Shown in pieces: positions 36,336 through 46,186 of a stretch of 64,000 bases of DNA. Numbering within the stretch: the stretch's first letter is position 1; every line of letters begins with the position of its first letter. Both the position numbers and the translations under genes were made by a program. Source of the stretch: Ricinus communis (lineage: Eukaryota > Streptophyta > Magnoliopsida > Malpighiales > Euphorbiaceae). A model generated the notes under the pieces. That model did not search any database, was not told the DNA's origin, and saw only the letters and a program-made list of their open reading frames with translations. The stretch covers positions 16,182,001 through 16,246,000 of the forward strand of contig NC_063257.1 in the NCBI RefSeq assembly GCF_019578655.1, written 5' to 3'.

Positions 36336-38759
36336 TTGACCCCAGATCTACATGTTCATTCATTTCATGTGATTTTGCATTGAAAATGCATTGTGCCATT
36401 GAATCTTTAGGACATGATATTTGTGTTTCGATGCCTGTTGGAGGAGTAATAATGGTGAATACTATAGTTCGGGCTTGTTCTGTGATGATTTGTGGTACAA
36501 ATATGTCAGTAGACCTAATTGTGATCAATTTGCGAGATTTTGATGTGATATTGGGAATGGATTGGTTATCTAGAAATCATGTCATAGTTTACTGTTTAAC
36601 GAAGGAAGTAAAATGGTTATAGATGGGGAAATAAAAACAGTGTTCACGGGTGACAGGAAAATTGTGCCTACATGTTTGATTTCTGCTGCTACTGCTTTTC
36701 ATTTAATGAAATTTGGGTGTGATGCTTATCTTGTGAATGTGGTGAACCTTTGGAATTGTTAGTCCAGGGGTTTCAGAGGTACCAATAGTCAAAGAATTCC
36801 CAGATGTATTTCTAGAAGAATTACCTGGATTGCCACCTCAACGAGAAGTGGATTTTGAAATTGAAACTATTCTAGGAGTTGCTCCTATTTCTATAGCACC
36901 TTACAGAATGGCACCAGCAGAATTACAGGAATTGAAAAAGCAACTTGAGGATTTATTGGAGAAAGGTTATATTCGACCTAGTATATCACCGTGGGGAGAT
37001 CGAGTGTTGTTTGTGAAGAAAAAGGATGGAAGTATGAGACTTTGCATTGATTATAGGAAGTTGAACCAAGTTACTATCAAGAACAAATATCCTTTACCTC
37101 GCATTGATGATTTGCTTGATCAACTCAAAGGGGCAGCTGTATTCTCTAAAATTGATTTGAGATCTGGGTATTGGCAATTAAAGGTTAGAGAGACTTCTAT
37201 ACCTAAAATGGCATTTCGGACACGATATGGTCATTATGAATTTGTTGTTATGCCATTTAGTTTGACCAATGCACCTGCGACATTCATGCCTTTGATGAAT
37301 AATATTTTTCAACCGTATCTTGATCAATTTGTGATAGTCTTCATTGATGATATTCTGATATACTCCAGTAATTTTGAAGAGCATGAACATCATTTAAGAA
37401 CAGTATTATAAACTTTGAGAGAAAAGCAGTTATATGGTAAGTTCAGTAAATGTGAGTTCTGGATGAATAACATTGCATTTTTGGGGGCATATTGTATCTG
37501 CACAAGGTGTTCAACCGGACCCATCTAAGGTGAAGGCTATTCAGGAGTGGGAATCACCAAGAAATATTTCAGAAGTTCGTAGTTTTCTGGGATTGGCTGG
37601 GTACTATAAAAGATTTGTGAGGAACTTCTCCATTTTAGCAAAGCCATTGACTAATCTGTTAAAGAAACAAGTGACTTTTCAGTGGAATGATAAATGTCAA
37701 GCTAGTTTTGAGGAGTTGAAAAATAGATTGATTACAGCACCTATACTTACATTACCTATACAAGGAGGGGAATATGTAGTCTATACAGATGCTTCACTTA
37801 ATGGTTTGGGTTATGTATTGATGCAGAATGGAAGGGTTATTGCTTATGCTTCTAGACAACTTAGACCTCATGAACAAAATTATCCTACACATGATTTAGA
37901 ATTGGTTGCAATTATACATGCTTTGAAAACTTGGAGACATTATCTTTATGGAGAGACATTTCGAATATTCACTGACCACAAAAGCTTAAAGTACATACCT
38001 ACACAGAAAGAGTTGAACCTCAGGCAACAAAGATGATGGAATTGTTGAAGGATTATGACTGTACCATTGATTATCACGCAGGAAAAGCAAATGTTGTGGC
38101 AGATGCACTTAGTAGGAAGACTTTGGAAAGGGTTGCAGGTATGATTTCATATTAGATGAGTTCCTTAATTTTACTAAGAGCTATGGATATGCATTTTTCT
38201 ATAAAGAATGGGGTATTATTGACTACAATGAAGACTAGTCCCTAGATACTAGATGAGATCAAACATGCACAAGGTAGTGATGCATACTTAAAGAAGTTAC
38301 AGAAGAAGGTGCAAGATGGTAAGACAAATGAACTAATTGAGCGAGATGATGGAATGTGGGTTATGAAAACCAGAGTATATGTACCTAATGTAGCCGCATT
38401 GAAACAAAGATTCTTTAGGAGGCTCACAATTCTCCTTATTCAATGCACCCAGGGAGTACAAAAATGTATAACAATTTGAAGCCACATTATTGGTGGTCAG
38501 GCATGAAGAGGGAAGTTGCAGAATATGTAGCTAAATGCCTAACTTGTCAACAAGTGAAAGCATAACATCAATAACCTGCAGGTAGATTACAATCTTTAAT
38601 TATACCTGAGTGGAAATGGGAAAGAATTACTATGGACTTTGTTATTGGTTTGCCTCGCACTTTTAGGAGAAATGATGCTATTTGGGTAATAGTTGATAGC
38701 TTAACAAAATCAGCACACTTTTTACCTATTCAACAGAATGATTCATTGGATAAGCTAGC
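36320..38759 (+). pseudogene. Tekay-type pol, first part: protease, RT, RNase H, start of integrase
   Basis: Protease has LVDPRSTCSFIS, where the usual D-P-G-S active-site glycine is Arg, then INLRDFDVILGMDW. RT (36790-37411) has [48 protein letters not shown] and FIDDILIYS (about 37340), with the catalytic Asp pair intact; a TAA at 37409-37411 replaces a Gln codon. One extra G near 37483 shifts the frame. RNase H (37500-38150) has [24 protein letters not shown] and [13 protein letters not shown], with catalytic acids present, then a shift near 38033. Integrase begins with CLTCQQVK and WKWERITMDFVIGLPRT. The frame stops at 38759, where a solo LTR inserted between the first and second catalytic Asp of integrase. 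Confidence 0.9.
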
Positions 38760-40234
38760 TGATGGGCTCTTTATGTAACCTACACCTAAGGCAGTGAACC
38801 TACCGATGCAGCCTAGCACTAGTGAGTATCAAGGTCGTATCCCTGGAGATCGGGTGAACCTAGAGTTACTACTGCTTGCTATGTTATCTAGTCTGAAATA
38901 GGGTGTGAAAGTTCTAACATACCAGCTAATGGTTATGAGTGCAATTAAGTAAATGAAGGACAACAATGGACAATCAAAAGACAATTGTAAAGAGAGAAAC
39001 AAACCCAAAAGGGAGCCTAAGTGATGGAATTCTAAAGATGGATTTTATGGATTGCTGATCTCACTTACCCGTGCCTAAATCCTGAATTGAATCCCGGTTC
39101 CTCTCTCGAGCTTACTGGATTCCTAAACCTACACTAACCTAATGGAATCTCTTCCTATTGGATTACTACAGATTAGCATTAAGTATGATTTAAAACTATT
39201 AAGAGTTGTTAGTTCTTAATCCGGCGAGTAAATCAACCTTATCTCTAAGTGTTAACTACCAGTCCTTACTATTCAATGTCCAGTTGTAACAAGCATTTCT
39301 CAATGTCAAGAAACAACCTAATAAACAATTAATCCAACGTCTCAAATTAACTGAATCAAACTTTTATTACTGAATAGCAAGAAGATTGCAAGAATGACAA
39401 TTATAAAAACTAACAATTAAGCATAATCCATCAATATAGGTGAACCCTAATGGATTCAAAAGATCTAGCTACTCATGTTCATGGTTAAAGCAATTAGGGA
39501 ACAAAATAAGGAAAAATAAATTAAAGGCATGTACACCCTTCTCTTTCAAGCTGAATGAGAAACCCTAAATTTGCAAATTCAAAATCTCAAACCCTAGTTG
39601 CCTCTTGAGTGCTCCCAAAGTTTGTCTTGATCTTCAATTCGATGTTGGAACAAGTGGAATCCCCCCTTCAATTGATGAAAAATTGATCTCTCAAGGTCTA
39701 TAATTGAGGTATAGGAAATAATTGATTAAGTGTGTGTCTTGGAATTGAGTCCAAAAATCGTCCCCTAAAATTGGAATTCAAAATCGCCTATATAGTTGAT
39801 TCAGCACGGCCGGAGTCCAGGCTATGATGATTCAGCACGGCCGGAGTCTAGGCTGTGCTGAATCTGTGGAGTCAGTTGTGCTGAGCCACCACAGGCCGTG
39901 CCCAAGCCTGTGCTGATCCACCACAGGCCGTGCTGGAGGCCGTGGTGGCTTTGGAAGTGGTGCTGAAATGGCACAATTGGGGATAGCTTCTTGGCAATTC
40001 AGCATTGCCGGAGTTCAGGCCATGCTCAACCCTCTGGGTGCTACTCCTCGCCCAATTTGATGGATTTTGGTCCGTAATCACATGTATGTACCTCGATTAC
40101 TAATGATGTCCTTCGAAAATTACCTGAAACGAGAAAGGAAACAAAAGACAGGTGATTCTAGCATAAAACGGGATAATCATGCATAAAAATGTAAACAATC
40201 GGGCATGAAAACATGTGTAGTATGATGCTTATCA
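38760..40234 (-). mobile_element. Solo LTR (1.475 kb, minus) inside integrase, TSD CTAGC
   Basis: Plus-strand ends are TGATGGGCTC and GATGCTTATCA; duplications CTAGC lie at 38755-38759 and 40235-40239. Removing it restores integrase text (KLA joined to [12 protein letters not shown]). CACGGCC/GGCCGTG motifs cluster at 39800-40030, and in LTR orientation the TATA-like CTATATAGG follows at once (39788-39796). A different family from 24290-25770 but with the same architecture. Confidence 0.92.
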
Positions 40235-40239
40235 CTAGC

Positions 40240-41166
40240 CAACTTGTATGTGAAAGAAATTGTTAGGTTGCATGGTGTACCTATCTCCATTGTTTCAGAC
40301 AGGGATCCTCAGTTTACATCTCATTTCTAGAAGAGCTTATAAGTGGCAATGGGAACTAAATTGCATTTCAGTACTGCTTTTCATCCACAAATAGATGGGC
40401 AATCTGAGAGAACCATTCAAACTTTTGAAGACATGTTACGGGCTTGTGCATTAGAGTATAGCAGAAATTGGGATGAACAGGTACCACTTATGGAATTTAC
40501 TTATAATAATAGTTTTCATTCTAGTATTGGTATGCCACCATACTAGGCATTATATGGGAGAAAATGTAGAAGCCCTTTATGTTGGGATGTAGAAGGGTTG
40601 AGACAATTGGAAGGTCCTGAAATTCTTCAAGAAACAGTAGACAAGATACAAGTTGCGAAGCAGTGTATCAAGGCCGCACAAGATAGACAAAAAGCTATGC
40701 AGATAAACACAGAAGGGAAATTGAGTATGAAGTTGGGGATAAGGTTTTCTTGAGAGTATCACCGTGGAGGGGTATCCTTCGATTTGGTAAACAAGGTAAA
40801 CTAAGTCCTCGATTTATCGGGCCGTATGAGATTTTAGAGCGGGTTGGTCCTTTAGCCTATAGACTTGCATTACCCCCAGAGTTAGCTCAAGTACATAATG
40901 TTTTCCATGTTTCTATGCTTCGACGATATCGATCTGATCCTAGCCATGTTATCAAGATACCAGAAATTGAAGTTTCTGAGAAACTCACATATGTTGAAGA
41001 ACCGATTCAGATATTAGACCGACAGGTTAGAAAATTAAGAAACAAGGAAATTCCTATGGTAAAGGTGAAATGGAGTCAACATTCATCTAAGGAAGCAACT
41101 TGGGAAGTAGAGAAGCATATGATGGATAAATACCCGAGCTTATTTGGCACGTCTGTTGGCGATTAG
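40240..41166 (+). pseudogene. Tekay-type pol, second part: integrase core end and chromodomain
   Basis: Continues integrase with [12 protein letters not shown] (second catalytic Asp, about 40298), a TAG at about 40328 where Trp is expected, then [14 protein letters not shown] (catalytic Glu, about 40400) and [16 protein letters not shown]. The 40750-41166 frame has GKLSPRFIGPYEIL, LALPPELAQVHNVFHVSML and a C-terminal chromodomain-like block RKLRNKEIPMVKVKWSQH...EATWEVE...YPSLF. Chromodomains are known to steer chromovirus integration to marked chromatin. It ends with TAG at 41164-41166, 38 bp before the 3' LTR; the intervening AAGTGGGTAGGAAT is the likely polypurine tract. Confidence 0.88.
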
Positions 41167-43206
41167 TTAATTTCTAGGAAAAGATTTTCTAAGTGGGTAG
41201 GAATTGTCACAACCAAATTTATTTATTTATTTTTATTAATAATTAATATTCATTAGCATGTCATTAAATATTTCATTTGCATCATGATTATGTATGACCT
41301 ATTTTATTATATTATGTAGTAGATAAATAAATTATTTAGTTACATATTGATTTAATTGAAAAGTAATGAGTTTGGACTAAATTGGAAAGTTAGAAAGAAA
41401 GAGGATTAAATTGTAAAATTGCCTATTTTTACACCAATTTACCACCTCTTCATTTCTTCATTTCTACACATGCATTTCCTGTTTCCTTTTCTTCTTTGTC
41501 TCTCTCATTCTTCTCCTTTCTTCTTCAAACCTTGATTTCCTAATCAAACTCTACAAACTTTTAGTAAGTGAGAATCTAATTCTTCTTTTAAGTTTGAAAG
41601 GTTTGGGCTTTCTTAATCAAGGAAAACAAAGGTGAATAATTTTAATTTCTTGATTTTGCTGTAAATTAGGATTAATGATATGAAATTGTTGATGATTATG
41701 TGTTTTGGAATTGTTTAATCAAGAGTGAACATGCTATTACTTGTGATCTTGAAGCTGAAATTTCTGGGCAGAATTTTTCACCTCTGATTTCGTGACCTTA
41801 GAGGCTTAATCTCGAAAATTTCCAAACATGAAAGTTGTAGGTATATGTTTCAGGAATATCTCTGTAAAATGGTTTTGCAGATCGTTGAGTGTGTATGAAC
41901 TTATAAGGTTCGATTTGCTGCTGCTCTGTTTGTGGTTCAGCAGGTGACCTGGTTTTTGTGCTGACATTTTGAGGCATTTAGAGGCTGAACCAAGCAAAGA
42001 GTTAAACATGAAAGTTGTTCATTTATATATCTAGTATATGTCTGAAAAATTTCATAAGTTTTGGTTGAGTATAACGTGAGATATATTGAACTTAATATGG
42101 CCTGCTCGAAACTGTTTTAAGCAGAAGTCGGACTTAGGATTCAGAAATTTATTGCTAATTGTGTGTTTCACAACTTGAGCTAGAGAAGTCCAAATTGAGT
42201 TAGATTAGTGTCTATAGAAACTTTAGAATGTTAACTTTATATCTGCAGAGTTTCATCAGAAAATTTATTCTTTTGACTGGTCATTTAATAGGAAACTTTT
42301 TGCTGTTCTGTTTAGATGGAAATTGGAGCAGCTGTATAGAAAATGCTATAACTATTTCTATACCAATGATTTTAAAGTGATTCTTTCTGCTATGGTTTCT
42401 ATAAAAATGGAAGTGTAATTCTGGAAAAGATGAGATTTTTATTAATTGTACATAAGTTTTGGTGTAATTTCTAAATCAGTACCTACAAGCTGCCTTCATC
42501 AACAAATATGTTGATTTGTTGTCATTCATCTCATGCATCATATTAATATCTAGAATATATGTTATTTTGTTGAAATGTGATGTTTTATTGATAGTAAAGA
42601 TATGTATATTTATGCCTTGTGATTGAATTATATTTGTATTGAATATGTGAATAGGTTCATCCAAAGGCAAGGAAGTGGTAAGAGAAAAAGAATAGGATTA
42701 CTTTGTTATCCTATAAATTTTGGTAAGTATTTAATAAACTAAACTTTGTGTATATTGAGTAGGAACTGTTGTTTGATTACTTGATAATTTCTTGGTTGAC
42801 TGAGTTGATATTGGTTATATTTTTGGCTTGTTGTAAAGTGAATTGATTGTGATGTGTTGTGAAGTGAATTAACTGTGATTAAGGATTGATGACTCTTGAA
42901 TGGATATTGTGTGATCGGGAAAGCTGAGCCGGGCGGATAGCTACCCAAGTATTTGAGATGGCAAGACTGAGCCGGGCGGATAGTCTTGTCAAGTGGTTAC
43001 TGAAATTTGAAAATGTGAGGAAATGTGAGGATGAGTCATCTGATCCTAATTTGATAGAAATAATATGGAATTGAATTATTTGACTTGGTTGAGTTTGAGA
43101 TTATTTGCATTATGTGAGATGAAATTATTTGTTTATGAGAATAATTGAAATGGTTGATTTTGTGATTGTCAGTTGAGTGTTGGTATAATTTTCTATATTG
43201 ATAAAG

Positions 43207-44040
43207 TGATGTGAATCCAAGTTCAAAGCTTAAAGAGATCCAAGATCCATTAATAGTACAAGAAGGCCCAATCACAAGGTCCAAATCCAAGAAGCTTCAA
43301 CAAGCCATATTGGGTTTAATTAGGGACATTTGGAAAGCCCAAGAACTTCAACCCAATAAGGCATCCATGGAGGCCCAAGGAATAATATTTAACTTGTTTT
43401 TATGTTGATAAAAATTAGGGTTATATGTAGCCACCATACAAGTTAATGTGGTAATTAATAACAAGTAATGGCTATCAATGTGGGTAGTGGTTATTAAGAG
43501 CCACCATATACAAGTTAATGGGGTAATTAATACCAAGTAATGGCTATTAGTGTGGATAGTGGTTACTAAGGCCATTTAAAAGTAAAAGTAATCCTATGTG
43601 TATGAGTCTATTTTAGTAGTGTGTGCATGGACTTGTACTCTATATAAACAAGTCCTTTTCTCTTTCTTTTAGAGCATGATTGAAGTTGATATATGAAATT
43701 TTGTTTGAGTTTTATTGTGAGGAATTTTGTCTTTAATTTCTTGCTTGAACTTTGTGACTTATCAAGCTTTATTCTAGCTTGTGGTGTCAAAATCTAAATC
43801 TTTGTTTTCTTGTTATTTATCAAACTTTCTTGTTTGTGGCATAAGAGGAAATTCAAAATCTATCTTAGTATCTTTATCCTTGTTGGTAAAGGGGTTAAGT
43901 AGCATCCATCTTCTTACTTCAATCTTTGAACGATCCGAATTTGTGGATTAAATTGGTAATTTCTAGTTTTCTTCTAATTCAACTTATCATAGTATTTTTG
44001 CTATTGGGGAGTTAATTGATGAAACCTACAATTCTCATCA
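43207..44040 (+). mobile_element. 834-bp solo LTR, TSD TAAAG, with a coding tail
   Basis: Starts TGATGTGAATCC and ends ATTCTCATCA; duplications TAAAG lie at 43202-43206 and 44041-44045, and the empty site is visible in the sister LTR near 34430. The first 200 bp are open (43211-43408) and encode EGPITRSKSKKLQQAI, a motif I know from the C-terminal end of plant gypsy polyproteins, so this LTR seems to carry the end of the coding region. TATATAAA at 43641-43648 is the likely promoter. A ~72-bp imperfect tandem duplication lies at 43429-43572. Confidence 0.9.
43429..43572 (+). repeat. Imperfect ~72-bp tandem duplication in the 834-bp LTR
   Basis: Two units share AGCCACCATA, ACAAGTTAATG, GGTAATTAATA, CAAGTAATGGCTAT and GTGG(G/A)TAGTGGTTA, with a few substitutions and a 2-bp indel. 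It lies just upstream of the TATA box, an enhancer-like position. Confidence 0.8.
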
Positions 44041-44849
44041 TAAAGGCTTGATTATTCTAGCCTAATGTACTATAGTTTAGTAAATTAAATGCTTATTGAG
44101 TCGCTAGCTCATTTCTTAGCAATTTTTTTCAGGTTAGTGCAGTTGTAGATAGCCTTAGCTGTGCATTGCTCTCTTTGCATCAGTCAATATTATCAGGTAG
44201 GCCAGAGGAGTTATCTCAAGCATTAGGGCATTTTGGGTACTTGTGTGAATTAAAATAATGTATAAATATTTTTTATATATATTAAGTATGTCATGCCACT
44301 TAAATTGTATGAATGTATATTGTAACTAAGTAGTAAATTATGTTTATAAAGTTAATTATATATATATTACTATATAATTGGATGTTTGAGTTTGGGTGCT
44401 ACATTCTTATTAAGAGATTAATGCTGTTCTAAAATCAATTATTAGCAAGAGATTCCAACTTTAGATCTTTAGGATTAGGAATTGGTTAACTCGAGAGAGA
44501 GGCCAATTCGTTTAAGAAATTATCCACATATCGTAATTCTTAATCAATGAATTTATAAATTATCGTTTTTAAGCCGGCTAGCTAAAAGGATCCCCAATTG
44601 GGTTAACTCATCTCATTGTCTTTTTCGAACTTTCATTCTTTTTGTTAAAATTTAGTTTTCATTTGCATTCCCAATCATTTTTAGTTAATGATCACCACCT
44701 TTTGATCGGTTAGATAATAGGAATAGCATAGTAGTAGTAGCTTCTCAGTTCCCGTGGGACACGACATTGATACTTTCCATAGCTAGATTACGTTGAATAG
44801 GTGCACTTGCCTATAGATTTTTAGTCGTGTTTAGCTTACATCAAGTCTT

Positions 44850-46186
44850 CGGGAGGGCCGTGGTTCCAATAACTTTTGTACTGTTATTTAGAAGGCCGTG
44901 GTTCCATGCCCTAGGGGGAGTTCCTTCCACTGTGCATTAGAAGGTAAAGTTCCTTTATAAAGGAGAGATCGTCACTATTAACACTGCAGGTGGTAAGGTT
45001 GTCTCAGCTATTCAAGAAGTTCTCAAGGAGCTTGATCGCCCTATTGGATTCCAAGTTGTTGTTCTCTGTGATGACTACATGGATCCTAAAGTAGCCAACA
45101 TGTTCAAGAAGATGAACTTCATGTCTTGAATGGGCATGGGAAAGAATCAGCAAAGTATCATGGAGCTGCTGGACTTCAAAGGTCAGAAGACTCGGCATGG
45201 ATTAGGTTATTCCAAGGAGGAAGACGAAGGCAAACTAAAGGGCAAAACTCTAAAAGACATATTCATCCAAGAGTACAAGCCCTACTCTAAGGAGCCTGAA
45301 CCTATCACTATAGTTGGGACTGAGGTACCGGGGTTTGAGATCTTTAAGAATCTGATCATCGACAGGATGGTCAAATTGAATATCAGGGAAGTCCGAGAGA
45401 AGGTCACCACCAAAATAGAGGAGCTTAAATTGGAAGAGTTCACCGCCTTACCGAAGAAAATGAGTCAAGAGGAGTTAGCTGCTCTTATAGAAGATAATAT
45501 TGTTCATGTCTTTTACGATGATGTAATATTATCCGAAGTTTATGAATATAATGTTTCTTTTTTTTTTAAGATCAATGATATGAAATTTTTTGCTTGTGTG
45601 ATGTTTTTCCTGATGGTAGTGGCGCATTTTGATAATCATGATATGTGCATGTTTGACATCAATTTCATTCAAGTTAATTCATTTAATTCAGGCATAGATG
45701 CAAATCCATATAACATTTTGACACCTTATGATATAACTCATGACGAGAGGAATTTGCTTAGTCATATGACGACATGCCAGGTCTAGACAGGAAAATAGCA
45801 GAGCACCATATCCCGACTCATCCGCACATCAAGTTAGTCAAACAAAAGATGAGAAGATTAAGGCCAGAATGGGCATAAAAAATATGAGAAGAGGTTGCTA
45901 AGCATATAAAGGCCAACTTCCTTGACGTGGTTGACTACCCTGAATGGTTGGCAAACATTGTCCCAGTCCCAAAGAGGGATAGAAAGGTCCAAATGTGCAT
46001 GGATTATCGGGACTTGAACAAAGCATAAGGATGACTTTCCTCTTCCTTACATAGATGTAATAGTCGATAGTGCCGCCTCGAATGCGATGTACTCCTTTAT
46101 AGATGGGTTCTCCGGATGCAATCAAATCATGATAGCAATCATGGACAAGTTGAAGATGTCGTTTATTACTGAATGGTGAACGGACT
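44850..46186 (+). pseudogene. Tat/Ogre-lineage pol relic: protease-RT linker and RT start
   Basis: Begins inside the linker (PWFHALGGVPSTVH, then KVKFLYKGEIVTIN). A 45130-45786 frame opens with MGMGKNQQSIMELL and RHGLGYSKEEDEGK, the G-patch-like block of Tat/Ogre linkers. RT motifs follow in broken frames: HIPTHPHIKLVKQKMRRLRP, NIVPVPKRDRKVQMCMDYRD, DDFPLPYIDVIVD, FIDGFSGCNQIMIA, LKMSFITEW. The relic is cut at 46186 by the LTR of another element, just where GTYCY... would be expected. Multiple stops. The LTR ending at 44843 adjoins it, but there is no PBS between them, so the junction is a deletion. Confidence 0.8.

Larger units (their letters stand above)
32422..44403 (+). mobile_element. 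Complete but defective Tekay-type chromovirus, TSD TTCTT
   Basis: LTRs at 32422-34778 and 41205-44403 both start TGTCACAACC and end GGGTGCTACA; duplications TTCTT lie at 32417-32421 and 44404-44408. Order is LTR, tRNA-Met-type PBS, gag, protease, RT, RNase H, integrase, chromodomain, LTR, all plus strand. Two later insertions, 38760-40234 and 43207-44040, account for part of the 12 kb. By eye the LTRs differ at about 9 of ~280 compared positions (roughly 3%), so it is young relative to its neighbours. Internal stops and frameshifts make it non-autonomous. Confidence 0.93.
41205..44403 (+). repeat. 3' LTR of the Tekay-type element, interrupted at 43207-44040
   Basis: Same start and end as the 5' LTR; about 2.36 kb once the nested element and one TAAAG are removed. 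Compared segments differ mainly by transitions. Confidence 0.92.
31370..44843 (+). mobile_element. LTR split by a 12 kb Tekay-type element (parts 31370-32421 and 44409-44843)
   Basis: Starts TGATATCCTTGATATTAC and ends GCTTACATCA. It is the plus-strand sister of the solo LTR at 23798-26776. The two halves join exactly at the Tekay target duplication TTCTT. CACGG-type motifs at 31550-31810 precede TTTAAAAGAAAAG. Flanks ATATG (31365-31369) and AGTCT (44844-44848) do not match, so the outer element is truncated or rearranged. Confidence 0.8.

Noticed and set aside
44844..44870. Treating the LTR ending at 44843 as the 5' LTR of the adjacent Tat/Ogre pol
   Set aside because: No PBS or leader separates them and the pol begins in mid-linker; the junction is more likely a deletion.
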